This document shows positions 26,509-34,431 of a DNA stretch of 64,000 nt, one piece after another. Each line of letters opens with the position of its first letter. Position 1 is the first letter of the stretch. The notes under the pieces were generated by a model. The model did not search any database. It saw only the letters and a list, made by a program, of their open reading frames with translations, and was not told the DNA's origin. The position numbers and the translations under genes were made by a program. Location: positions 65,413-129,412 of the forward strand of contig CAJTSM010000007.1 in the NCBI GenBank assembly GCA_910578935.1. The letters run 5' to 3'. Source of the stretch: an uncultured Oscillibacter sp. Its GTDB lineage: Bacteria > Bacillota > Clostridia > Oscillospirales > Oscillospiraceae.

Positions 26509-26524
26509 TGGCATATTTTTTGCT
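26509..26524 (+). promoter_or_regulatory. Sigma-54 (-24/-12) promoter
   Basis: TGGCATATTTTTTGCT matches the TGGCAYR-N4-TTGCW consensus at every fixed position, with the GG and GC dinucleotides at the required spacing, 58 bases before the dehydrogenase ATG. Confidence 0.88.
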
Positions 26525-26581
26525 TTATTATTTGGGCGTCAGGGCCTTGATAAACCAATCATTTAGGAGGAGGGAACGCCT

Positions 26582-27517
26582 ATGAGGGAAAAGCTTGCGG
26601 TTTATGGCACCGGAACCATCGGCGCCTGCCAGGCAACGCTGACTTCCGGAAACGGATACCCTACGGCAGTCATCGGTCATTCGGAAGCAGGCCTGGTCCG
26701 CTGCCGGGAAATGATCCGGCAAAACTGGGATGACCTGATTGCGGAGGGTCTGGCTACGGAGGCCAATAAAAAGGCCGCTATGCGTCTGATTTCCATTACC
26801 AATGATCCCGCCGCCCTGGAGGGCGCCGCCGTTGTCTTCGAAGCGGTGGCGGAAGACCCGGCTGTCAAGCAGGAGGTCTATGCAACCATTACACGGTATG
26901 GCGGGGAAAAGCTGATTGTCGCTTCCACCACCTCGTCGATCGACGCGGAAGTTCTGGCAAAGCGCATCCAAAATCCCTCCCGCCTCTTGATCGCCCATCC
27001 CTTTCAGCCGGTCCACATGCTGCCTCTGGTAGAGGTTGTCCGGCATGAACAGACCTCTGAAGAGGCTGTGGAGAAAATCTGCGGGCTGCTGCGAAATTTG
27101 AACCGGCAGGTAGTCGTACTGAACCGCAGCGTACCGGGCTTCCTGGTCAACCGGTTCGCCCAGGCGCTGTTCCGGGAGGCGATCTACCTCATGGAACAGG
27201 GCGTTACCACAGCGGCGGATATTGACCGGGCCGTTCAATACGCCGTAGGGATGCGGTATGCCTCCATCGGCCTTCTGGAATACTACGATGCGGTGGGCTT
27301 TTCTCTGGAGAAAACCATTGCGGAAAACGTGTACCCCAGTTTGTGCGATACCAAGGAAATTCAAAGAACAACCCTGGAAGGGCTTGCCTCCGGCCAGACG
27401 GGACAAAGCGCCGGGCAGGGATTATACGATTGGTCGCGAAAGGACGAAGCCGATTTTCGGAGAAGAAAACAGGCCCCCTATTTTGAGGGGGTCCGGCTCT
27501 GGACCATGCCGGAGTAA
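26582..27517 (+). CDS. 3-hydroxyacyl-CoA dehydrogenase family protein
   Basis: A 311-residue NAD-dependent dehydrogenase. The N-terminal Rossmann fold has VYGTGTIGA (GxGxxG at 9-14), FEAVAEDPAVKQEVY and VASTTSSIDAEVLA; the C-terminal helical domain has AHPFQPVHMLPLVEVV and the PGFLVNRFAQALFREA segment of this family. The family also includes L-carnitine and L-gulonate dehydrogenases, so a free hydroxy acid rather than a CoA ester is possible. It is the first gene behind the sigma-54 promoter; GGAGGAGG precedes the ATG. Confidence 0.88.
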   Translation: MREKLAVYGTGTIGACQATLTSGNGYPTAVIGHSEAGLVRCREMIRQNWDDLIAEGLATEANKKAAMRLISITNDPAALEGAAVVFEAVAEDPAVKQEVYATITRYGGEKLIVASTTSSIDAEVLAKRIQNPSRLLIAHPFQPVHMLPLVEVVRHEQTSEEAVEKICGLLRNLNRQVVVLNRSVPGFLVNRFAQALFREAIYLMEQGVTTAADIDRAVQYAVGMRYASIGLLEYYDAVGFSLEKTIAENVYPSLCDTKEIQRTTLEGLASGQTGQSAGQGLYDWSRKDEADFRRRKQAPYFEGVRLWTMPE

Positions 27518-27549
27518 ACCTTCTCTTTAGAAAAGAAAGGATGGAAAAT

Positions 27550-28380
27550 ATGGAACACAACAACTGGAAAATTACATGCCTGTTTTACGGCACCCTGACC
27601 GCCCCAAAAGGCATTTTCTGTGCGGGCCTTGACAATGATAAAATCATGCCCTTCGTCTATTCCGGCTATCTGCTGCGCAACGGCAAACAGACGATCTTGG
27701 TGGATACCGGCGTCCATCAGGACAACATCCACGACGGCAAGGCCTGGGCAGGCTGCCCCGCAGTGGGCGGCAACCAGTACGTGCTGGACGCGCTGAAGGG
27801 CGAAGGCCTGACTCCGGACGACATCGATATTGTGATGTACACCCATCTGCACAACGATCACGCCGGCGGGTGCGCTCTGTTTCCGAACTCCCTGCATCTG
27901 TTCCAGAAGGATGAATACGCCAATATGATCAATCCCCTTCCATCCCAGAAGATCCGCACGGATTATGATCCCCGCACTCCCGGCGACATCGCCAAACTGC
28001 GGCATATTCAGATGATTGACGGAGACTTTGACCTTGGCAACGGCCTCCGGCTGGTAAAGGTGCCGGGTCACACCCTGGGCGGCATGGCAATTCAAGTACA
28101 AACCGCCGAAGGAAAATACGTAATCACCGGCGACATGCCTCACCTGGGCTGCTCTTTGTTCCCGAAGCTGGACAAAATGGAGCTGCTGGACGGAACTGTG
28201 GCAGACATCACCCCCGCCCCGGATCTTTACGGTCCCTATATCATCAACGGCGTCATTTACGACCACTACGCCTGTTACGACAGTTTTGACAAGATTATGC
28301 TGCTGGGCGAAGAACGGGACCCCAAGTGGTTCCTGACCGGTCATGACATGTGGTGTGTGCGGAAAAAATACTTCGGATAA
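27550..28380 (+). CDS. MBL-fold hydrolase, N-acyl-homoserine-lactonase-like
   Basis: A 276-residue metallo-beta-lactamase-fold enzyme. The dinuclear zinc site is visible: His99-x-His101-x-Asp103-His104 in YTHLHNDHAGG, His in VPGHTLGGMA, Asp in ITGDMPH and a late His in TGHDMW. The overall length and the VDTG motif near residue 52 resemble AHL lactonases, but this subfamily also hydrolyses other lactones or esters. The ATG at 27550 is preferred because AAAGGA lies 9 bases upstream; an ATG at 27541 sits too close. It is co-oriented with the dehydrogenase and symporter. Confidence 0.88.
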   Translation: MEHNNWKITCLFYGTLTAPKGIFCAGLDNDKIMPFVYSGYLLRNGKQTILVDTGVHQDNIHDGKAWAGCPAVGGNQYVLDALKGEGLTPDDIDIVMYTHLHNDHAGGCALFPNSLHLFQKDEYANMINPLPSQKIRTDYDPRTPGDIAKLRHIQMIDGDFDLGNGLRLVKVPGHTLGGMAIQVQTAEGKYVITGDMPHLGCSLFPKLDKMELLDGTVADITPAPDLYGPYIINGVIYDHYACYDSFDKIMLLGEERDPKWFLTGHDMWCVRKKYFG

Positions 28381-28420
28381 CGAAGCTGCTCAAATCATCT
28401 GTGTGTAAGGAGGTCTTTCT

Positions 28421-30331
28421 ATGACGTCACAGGTTTGGATGATCCTGATCACCGTAGTCTATGTTCTCGCAATGATGCTTCTCAGCTGGTATATCGGAAA
28501 GAAAACCACGAAAGATGAAACGGAATTCATGGTAGGCGGGCGGGAATTTACTCCGCTGATGACGGCTGTGGGCAACGGTTCCATCCTGATTTCCGGCGGA
28601 TATCTGCCTTCTATCATCATGTACGGCTACATGTTCGGCATGGGCGGGATGTGGTTCTACCTGGGCTGGGGCACCGGGGCGCTGGTGGCGTGGCTGTGCT
28701 GGGCCGGCTTCTGGCGGACTTCCGGCGCCCTGACGCCCACCGAGTGGTTTGAGTACCGCTATGGCAAGGGAGGCCGTATGGCGATTACCATTGTGATCCT
28801 CTTTGCCTCCCTGGCCATCTTGGGCTGGCAGTATGTGGGCTGCGGCGATACCATTGGCGGCGCGCTTGGCATTGACCCCAAGCTGGCCATGCTGCTGGTC
28901 GGCGTGGTGGTAACCGCCTACGTGGTGTTCGGCGGCATCTGGGCCGCCACCGCCACGGATTTAATCCAGTTCTCCTGGGTCTTCGTCATCCAATTCATTA
29001 TCCTGCCCATCTATCTGATTATCAAATACGGCATGCCCGACGCTGCCGCGCTGCCGGAAAATTTCCTCAGTCTCCCCTTCGGCTCCATCCCGGTGGTCCA
29101 GTTCGTGGCACCTTCGGTCATTACCTTCTTGATGATGCACCAGTCTCTTTTGAACCAGTCTCCCTACTGGGCCCGGGCGGCCGGCACCCGCAGCCTGAAA
29201 GCCTGCAAAAAAGGCTGGATGTGGACGGTCATCATCGCCTATTTCACCGGCGTCGTGGGAGCCTTCACCGGCTGCTATGCCCGCCAGCTCCTCCCCAATT
29301 TGGAAAGCGCCAGCACTGCCTTCGGTTCCTTGATGAACATCCTGCCGATTCCGCTGGCCGCCTGCATTATGGCCGGTCTGATGGCGGCCACGATGTCCAC
29401 CTGTGATATCTATCTGGTTTCCGGTGTTAATCAGCTGGTCCGGGACGTAGCCCAGTATTTCCTGAAGATCCGCAACACCAAAAAGCTGCTGCAATGGGCA
29501 AAATGGGGTACGATTATTTACGGCATGGCCTCCGTGGCTTTCGCGATCTTCTGGAAGGGCGGGCTCAGCTACCTCTTCGCCTTCGGAACCGGTGTCGGCG
29601 CGCCGCTGTTCGTGTACTACCTGGACTCCTGGCTGCTGCGGGTAGGCAATCAGAAAGGGGCCATTGCCTCCGTAGCCGTCTCCATGGGCATCGTCCTATA
29701 CTGGGATATCCTCACCACAAATTCCGCCCAGGTCAACAGCCTGTGGCTGATCTTCCCCGCCTCCCTGATTACTCTGGTTGTTGTCAGCCTGCTGACAAAA
29801 ACGGACACGGTCGCCCCGGTGAACGAGAGCAAAGGACCTGACCCGCTTCAGACAGAGGTCTTGAAGACGCTGAAGCGCGGCTATGGAAATACCGGCGCGA
29901 TCATCACCAGAATGACCCGGTATTGCAACGACCACCAGCTCCAAGCGGCCAGCGTTCACAACGCCCTGGATTCCCTGGAAAAAAGCGGTTACGTAAAACG
30001 AAGAGGCCAGCGCCTTATTCATCAGCTTTACTTCTCCCTGACGGAAAAGGGCGACGCCGCCGCTGCTGCGCACATGAACGCCGCCGAGCTGGAAGTCATC
30101 TCCAAATACGGCTTGGATGACCAAGCCATGCAGTTTATGCGCTGGATCGAGCATGGCGACGCATCCATGAGCGAGATCTCCAGCAAGTATTCCATCTACA
30201 TGATGGAGCTGAGCGCTATCTCCGAGCATCTTTCAGAGTTGGGACTGGTACGCGTCTTCGGTCAAACCCGTTTGCGGGCCGGATTGACCGACGCCGGCCG
30301 GCAGCTGCTGCAAAAATCCTCCGCGGGCTAA
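28421..30331 (+). CDS. Sodium:solute symporter with a C-terminal winged-helix-like domain
   Basis: A 636-residue protein. Residues about 5-460 are a sodium:solute symporter with some 13 membrane helices (TAVGNGSILISGGYLPS, ALTPTEWFEYRYGKGG, LMMHQSLLNQSPYWARA and MAATMSTCDIYLVSGVNQLV are family-like). The cytoplasmic tail, 470-636, looks like two winged-helix units: about 477-550 (LKTLKRGYGNTGAIITRMTR, VHNALDSLEKSGYVKRRGQ, YFSLTEKGD) and about 555-633 (MQFMRWIEHGDASMSEIS, LSAISEHLSELGLVRV, LTDAGRQLL). The tail is in frame with no break. Symporters of this family normally lack it. The substrate is presumably metabolised by the two upstream enzymes. Confidence 0.9.
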   Translation: MTSQVWMILITVVYVLAMMLLSWYIGKKTTKDETEFMVGGREFTPLMTAVGNGSILISGGYLPSIIMYGYMFGMGGMWFYLGWGTGALVAWLCWAGFWRTSGALTPTEWFEYRYGKGGRMAITIVILFASLAILGWQYVGCGDTIGGALGIDPKLAMLLVGVVVTAYVVFGGIWAATATDLIQFSWVFVIQFIILPIYLIIKYGMPDAAALPENFLSLPFGSIPVVQFVAPSVITFLMMHQSLLNQSPYWARAAGTRSLKACKKGWMWTVIIAYFTGVVGAFTGCYARQLLPNLESASTAFGSLMNILPIPLAACIMAGLMAATMSTCDIYLVSGVNQLVRDVAQYFLKIRNTKKLLQWAKWGTIIYGMASVAFAIFWKGGLSYLFAFGTGVGAPLFVYYLDSWLLRVGNQKGAIASVAVSMGIVLYWDILTTNSAQVNSLWLIFPASLITLVVVSLLTKTDTVAPVNESKGPDPLQTEVLKTLKRGYGNTGAIITRMTRYCNDHQLQAASVHNALDSLEKSGYVKRRGQRLIHQLYFSLTEKGDAAAAAHMNAAELEVISKYGLDDQAMQFMRWIEHGDASMSEISSKYSIYMMELSAISEHLSELGLVRVFGQTRLRAGLTDAGRQLLQKSSAG

Positions 30332-30511
30332 GCCCAAAAATCGCGCTGTCAAGTTAGCACAGAAAATGGCTGTCACCTTCCGCAACATATTGTGAGCAAT
30401 CCTCTTCGGTATTTCGAATTTGTGCTTATTGTACAAAACTATTTGTAGAAATATGTCTATATCAACGAAATAACAGCCGTTTTCTTTCTGAGAAACCGTC
30501 ATTTTACCTCT

Positions 30512-30533
30512 GGACTCCTTTTCAAAATGTGAT
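30512..30533 (+). promoter_or_regulatory. Candidate promoter of the structured RNA unit
   Basis: TGGACT, a 16-base spacer and TATGCT lie at about 30510-30537, each 4 of 6 to consensus. Transcription would start near 30545, just before the first hairpin. Confidence 0.45.
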
Positions 30534-30544
30534 ATGCTACAGTT

Positions 30545-30940
30545 AGTACAGTTGAAAAGAATTCATAGGATTCTTTTCAGCGCGGCGCTGTAAAACAGCG
30601 CCGCAAGCCGCGCAAGCAGCTTTCTGTGCTCAACTTCATAGGGAACGCATGGGCGCTTTGCGCCCCGGTGAACCTTTGGTTCACCGGTAGAAGAGAAGTA
30701 AATACTTCTTTTCTGCCGCGTTGCCTATATGAACTGCTACCATCAGTGAAAAGGAGGCGATTCGTATGTTTGGGTGGTTCAAAGACCTCGTCAGAATCCG
30801 CTATCAGGAGCTGAATACGCTTCGAAGCGAATTGCGCCGCGGAGCGAACCAGTAAGCGCCCGGTAATTTGAACGGCGCATCGGATATGACACGCAAAGAG
30901 CGCTTCCGCTCCGGCTTTTGCCGGAGCGGAAGCGCTCTTT
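30545..30940 (+). ncRNA. Multi-hairpin structured RNA of unknown class
   Basis: Successive stems are 30553-30562/30570-30579 (10 bp), 30582-30590/30596-30604 (9 bp), 30651-30656/30660-30665, 30665-30674/30678-30687 (10 bp) and 30689-30700/30703-30714. A long-range stem joins TTCATAGGGAACGC (30635-30648) to GCGTTGCCTATATGAA (30718-30733), closing the last three hairpins into a multi-branch junction. A 29-codon ORF and a strong terminator follow. I cannot assign it to a known RNA family. Confidence 0.6.
30766..30855 (+). CDS. 29-residue small protein
   Basis: The ORF reads MFGWFKDLVRIRY followed by QELNTLRSELRRGANQ. It has an ideal ribosome site (AAAAGGAGGCGATTCGT then ATG) and ends 40 bases before a strong terminator. 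The peptide is basic and amphipathic with an aromatic N-terminus. It is not recognised; it could be a membrane-associated microprotein or a leader peptide. It belongs to the same short transcription unit as the structured RNA. Confidence 0.6.
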   Translation: MFGWFKDLVRIRYQELNTLRSELRRGANQ

Positions 30941-30944
30941 CCAT
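30895..30944 (+). terminator. Strong terminator closing the small RNA/ORF unit
   Basis: AAAGAGCGCTTCCGCTCCGG and its exact complement form a 20-bp stem with a 6-base loop. The A- and T-rich ends mean it could also terminate the convergent LacI gene. Confidence 0.92.
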
Positions 30945-30982
30945 ATGAACGCCGCCCTTTGCCACGGGAATCTCCCCCTGAT

Positions 30983-32017
30983 TTAAATCCCGTCTCCGCT
31001 GTTGTACTTTGTGCGGATCAAAATATCCGTATAGAGGAGCTCCCTTTCCGGCGCTTTCCCACTCAGCAAATAACGATACAACAAGAGAAGAGGCTGCCGT
31101 CCCTGCTCAATGGCCACCTGATCCAGCACAAAGCTCAAATCCCCACTTTGCAGCAGCTGCCGGTTGGGAGTATTTAAGTCATAGGCCACCACCCGGACCC
31201 GGCCCTTCCGCCGCTCGTCCTCAATGGCCCGGCAAACGCCCCGCTGGCCGTTGGAAGTGATATAGACACAGGCCAGGGAGGGGTATTCCCGGAGGGTGTG
31301 CTGGGTAATTTCGTGGGCATAATCATCCCGGTCGAAGCAGGGCTGAAAGGGAAGAAGCTGAATATCCGCTTCGCCTGCCAGCGTATCCAGGAAACCCCGG
31401 AGGCGGCTGTAGTGGGCGCCGTTATTGACATGCCCGGCAATGGGGAGGACCAGCCCGCCGCCGGGGAGCATCTGCCGGATCAAGCCCGCCGCTGTCTGCC
31501 CCGCCCGGTAGCTGTCCATGCCTACAAAGCACAGCCGTTTGCTGTCCGGTGCATCGGTGTTAAACGTCACAACCGGGATGCCCTGCTCATGGAGCTGGCC
31601 GATGCGCCGGACCAGATCCGGGGTGTTGCCCGCGGCGATGGCCAGGCCGTTAGCTCCCCATTCCAGCAGCCCATTGATCTGTTGGAGAACTTTGGCAGTG
31701 TCCCTTCCCTGGACCTCCCGGATGTCCACCTCCAGACCGGAGGCCCGGAGCTCCTCCGCCGTCTGCCGGGCCCCGGCAGCCACGTCCTGCATGGTAGGCG
31801 TTTCCGCCGACTGGAGGATGGCCCCCAGGCGAAGGTTCTGCCGGGCCCGGACCAGGGCCTGCCCAATCGAATTGGGGCGGTAACCCAACTCCTCCGCGAT
31901 CTTCTGGATACGGGCCGCCACTTCCGGATTTACCCGCCCCCGATTGTGGAGCGCCCGGTCCACTGTTCCCCTGGAAACTCCCGCCAGCTCGGCAATTTGC
32001 TGTGAAGTCACTGCCAT
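30983..32017 (-). CDS. LacI-family transcriptional regulator
   Basis: A 344-residue repressor: an N-terminal helix-turn-helix (TSQQIAELAGVSRGTVDRALHNRGRV) and hinge, then a periplasmic-binding-protein-like sensor domain resembling ribose/inositol-binding proteins (GANGLAIAAGNTPDLVRRI, LCFVGMDSYRAGQTAAGLI). The ATG at 32017 follows AAGGAGGGG. It is divergent from the symporter at 32397 and the inositol-type genes, so it probably represses them and responds to a sugar or cyclitol (inference). Confidence 0.93.
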   Translation of the reverse strand: MAVTSQQIAELAGVSRGTVDRALHNRGRVNPEVAARIQKIAEELGYRPNSIGQALVRARQNLRLGAILQSAETPTMQDVAAGARQTAEELRASGLEVDIREVQGRDTAKVLQQINGLLEWGANGLAIAAGNTPDLVRRIGQLHEQGIPVVTFNTDAPDSKRLCFVGMDSYRAGQTAAGLIRQMLPGGGLVLPIAGHVNNGAHYSRLRGFLDTLAGEADIQLLPFQPCFDRDDYAHEITQHTLREYPSLACVYITSNGQRGVCRAIEDERRKGRVRVVAYDLNTPNRQLLQSGDLSFVLDQVAIEQGRQPLLLLYRYLLSGKAPERELLYTDILIRTKYNSGDGI

Positions 32018-32049
32018 GGCGCACCCCTCCTTGCCGCTCATTAGAGAGT

Positions 32050-32079
32050 ATTATAGCACAGGCCCGCACCTCTTGGCAA
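32050..32079 (-). promoter_or_regulatory. Promoter of the LacI regulator
   Basis: On the minus strand TTGCCA (32079-32074), 18 bases and a perfect TATAAT (32055-32050). Confidence 0.7.
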
Positions 32080-32396
32080 GGGCATTTCCCGGATCCGCTT
32101 AGATCGAACGCTATTGCACGCATTTTTGGGGCCAAAGGGGAAGAATTGCACAAGAAAGCCCTCCCGGCTTTTCCGGCTCCTCCAAACTTTTTGTTTTTGA
32201 GAATTTTTACAGAAAATCCCCTTGCAGCCGCAGAGATTCTGTGATATTTTGTTATTAGTCAATCAAACGCCCCTCCGAGAATTTCCGAAAGCGCGTTGCC
32301 GCGCGCGCTCTGAGGGGCCGCCTGTCTTTCTCTCCGATGCGTGCGTTTTGCGTGCCTCCTGTTCCTTTTCGGAAAACAAGAATGGAGGCTGTAACA

Positions 32397-34058
32397 ATGG
32401 CATTCTTCAGTTCACTTGCATGGACGCTGATCTCCTTCGTCCTCTTCACCGCCCTGGTGGCGATTATCTCCAGCTGGAAGACCCGGGGAGACGACCTGGA
32501 CTCCGCCGAAGGCTACTTCCTGGCGGGCCGGGGTCTGCCGGGCGTCGTCATCGCCGGGTCCCTGCTGCTGACCAACCTCTCCGCCGAGCAGTTAGTGGGC
32601 CTGAACGGACAGAGCTGGGCATCCAACATGGGTCCCATCGCTTGGGAAGTTGGGTCCATGTTCACTCTGCTGGTGCTGGCCTATTACTTCCTGCCCCGCT
32701 ATTTGAAAATGGGGGCCATGACCATCCCATCCCTGATGGAGGTCCGCTATGGCAAGGGCACCAAGACCATGTTTTCCCTGGTCATCGTGGTCATGTACTC
32801 CATCCTGAACCTGCCGGTGATCCTGTACTCCGGCGCGGTGGTCTTCGAGCAGATTTTCGGCATCTCCGACATGCTGGGCATGAGCAAGTTCCAGTCAGTG
32901 GCCATCCTCTGTTTCATCATCGGCGTCATCGGCGGCTGCTATGCCATTTTCGGCGGCTTGAAAGCCGTGGCAGTGTCGGACACCATCAACGGCATCGGAC
33001 TGATCATCGGCGGCCTGATGGTTCCCTTCCTGGGCTTCGCGGTGCTGGCCCAGCAGACCGGAGGCCACGGTATCCTTGACGGCATGATGTACATCGTCCA
33101 GGCGGACCCGGCGAAGATGAACGCCGTCAACGCCTGGAACGCGGCGGAGCCGGAGGTTCCCTGGCCCCTCATCATCACCGGTATGTTCTTCAACAACCTC
33201 TACTGGTGGTGCACAAATCAGTCCTTCGTCCAGCGGGCCCTGGCGGCCAAGTCCCTGAAGGAGGGCCAGAAGGGCGCGATTTTCTGCGGCTTCCTCAAGT
33301 GCTTAGGCCCCCTGTACCTGGTCATCCCCGGCATCATCGCCTTTTACCTGCCGTCCATTCAGGACGCCATCGCGGCCGCTGGAAACAAGGCCATCGATTT
33401 CGCCTATCCGGCCCTGATTACCGCCATCATTCCCAAGCCGGTGATGGGGTTTTTCGCCGCCGTCATGTTTGGCGCAATTTTGTCCTCCTTCAACTCGGTG
33501 CTGAACTCCGCCTCCACCATGTTTACGCTGGACCTGTACCGCTCCGCCTTTAAGCCCGGCGCCTCCGACGCTCACTGCGTCAAAGTGGGCAAAATCTACG
33601 GTACCATCGCGGGCTGTGTGTCCATCGTAATCGCCCCCTTCGTCATGAACGCCTCCGGCATTACCACTTTCCTGAACTCCATGAGCCAGTTCGTATCCCT
33701 GCCGGTGCTGTGCACCATCCTGGGGGTATTCCTGTTCAAGCGCCTCCCCGCCTATACGCCGAAGGTCATCACGATTTTCCACGTGGTCTGCTACGGCGCG
33801 TTCCTCCTCATCGCCCCCAGCTACCCCGGTACGGACAACCCCATCCACTACCTCTACGCCATGGCGGTGCTGTTCCCCATTGAGCTCGTCATCATGTGGG
33901 CTCTGAACAAATACCGCCCCGCCGAGGAGTATGTGCCTCAAGACGTGGGCGCGGTAGACCTGACTCCCTGGAAGTACCGGCATGTGGTTTCCATTGTCGG
34001 CCTGATTCTGGCGGTAGCCATCTATGTGGTGTTCTCTCCCCTGGGCATTGCGGCCTGA
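32397..34058 (+). CDS. Solute:sodium symporter (SSS family)
   Basis: A 553-residue secondary transporter with about 14 membrane helices. Family landmarks are EGYFLAGRGLPGVVIAGSLL with TNLSAEQLVGLNGQ after it, MGAMTIPSLMEVRYGKGTK, and FAAVMFGAILSSFNSVLNSASTMFTLDLYR. It resembles SGLT/YidK-type sugar and inositol carriers. The ATG at 32397 lies 8 bases after GGAGG. Directly downstream are inositol dehydrogenase and isomerase genes, so myo-inositol or another cyclitol is the likely cargo (inference). Unlike the symporter at 28421 it has no soluble tail. Confidence 0.93.
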   Translation: MAFFSSLAWTLISFVLFTALVAIISSWKTRGDDLDSAEGYFLAGRGLPGVVIAGSLLLTNLSAEQLVGLNGQSWASNMGPIAWEVGSMFTLLVLAYYFLPRYLKMGAMTIPSLMEVRYGKGTKTMFSLVIVVMYSILNLPVILYSGAVVFEQIFGISDMLGMSKFQSVAILCFIIGVIGGCYAIFGGLKAVAVSDTINGIGLIIGGLMVPFLGFAVLAQQTGGHGILDGMMYIVQADPAKMNAVNAWNAAEPEVPWPLIITGMFFNNLYWWCTNQSFVQRALAAKSLKEGQKGAIFCGFLKCLGPLYLVIPGIIAFYLPSIQDAIAAAGNKAIDFAYPALITAIIPKPVMGFFAAVMFGAILSSFNSVLNSASTMFTLDLYRSAFKPGASDAHCVKVGKIYGTIAGCVSIVIAPFVMNASGITTFLNSMSQFVSLPVLCTILGVFLFKRLPAYTPKVITIFHVVCYGAFLLIAPSYPGTDNPIHYLYAMAVLFPIELVIMWALNKYRPAEEYVPQDVGAVDLTPWKYRHVVSIVGLILAVAIYVVFSPLGIAA

Positions 34059-34070
34059 AAATTGCGGCAC

Positions 34071-34116
34071 AGCAAGGCGCCCCGCAGAAGACTACGGGGC
34101 GCCTTGCTGTATTCTT
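34071..34116 (+). terminator. Hairpin terminator after the symporter
   Basis: AGCAAGGCGCCCCG and its complement form a 14-bp stem with a 10-base loop, followed by a weak T-rich stretch (ATTCTTTTCC). Confidence 0.8.
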
Positions 34117-34255
34117 TTCCTTCTGCGTGCAGAACGCACGGAGAACTGCCCGCATTTGTATATCTTCTTCAAAAACGTCCGCCGGCTTATGGCACCGACA
34201 GAGGATTTCACAGTTTTATTCCCCTATTTTTGTGGATAATATTCCAATATTATCA

Positions 34256-34284
34256 TTGCGTTCTCGTGAACGCTTTGCTATAAT
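34256..34284 (+). promoter_or_regulatory. Promoter of the iolG operon with an operator-like repeat
   Basis: TTGCGT (34256-34261), 17 bases and TATAAT (34279-34284). The spacer contains CGTTC-TCGT-GAACG (34259-34272), an inverted repeat placed where a repressor would block polymerase. Confidence 0.7.
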
Positions 34285-34431
34285 CAGAATCAGAGAAAGG
34301 GCAACGAAACGCAGGCAAAAGCACGCATCGGAACGGTATTTCCCCGGCGGCTCCGGCAAGAGCCCGCCGGAATCCAGCGGCACTTGGAACACTTCAACAT
34401 CTTAATTTAAGAAAAACGGGAGGAACTTGTT

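Noticed and set aside
30626..30814. 62-codon frame through the structured RNA
   Set aside because: It crosses four hairpins and has no ribosome site, whereas the 29-codon ORF has an ideal one.
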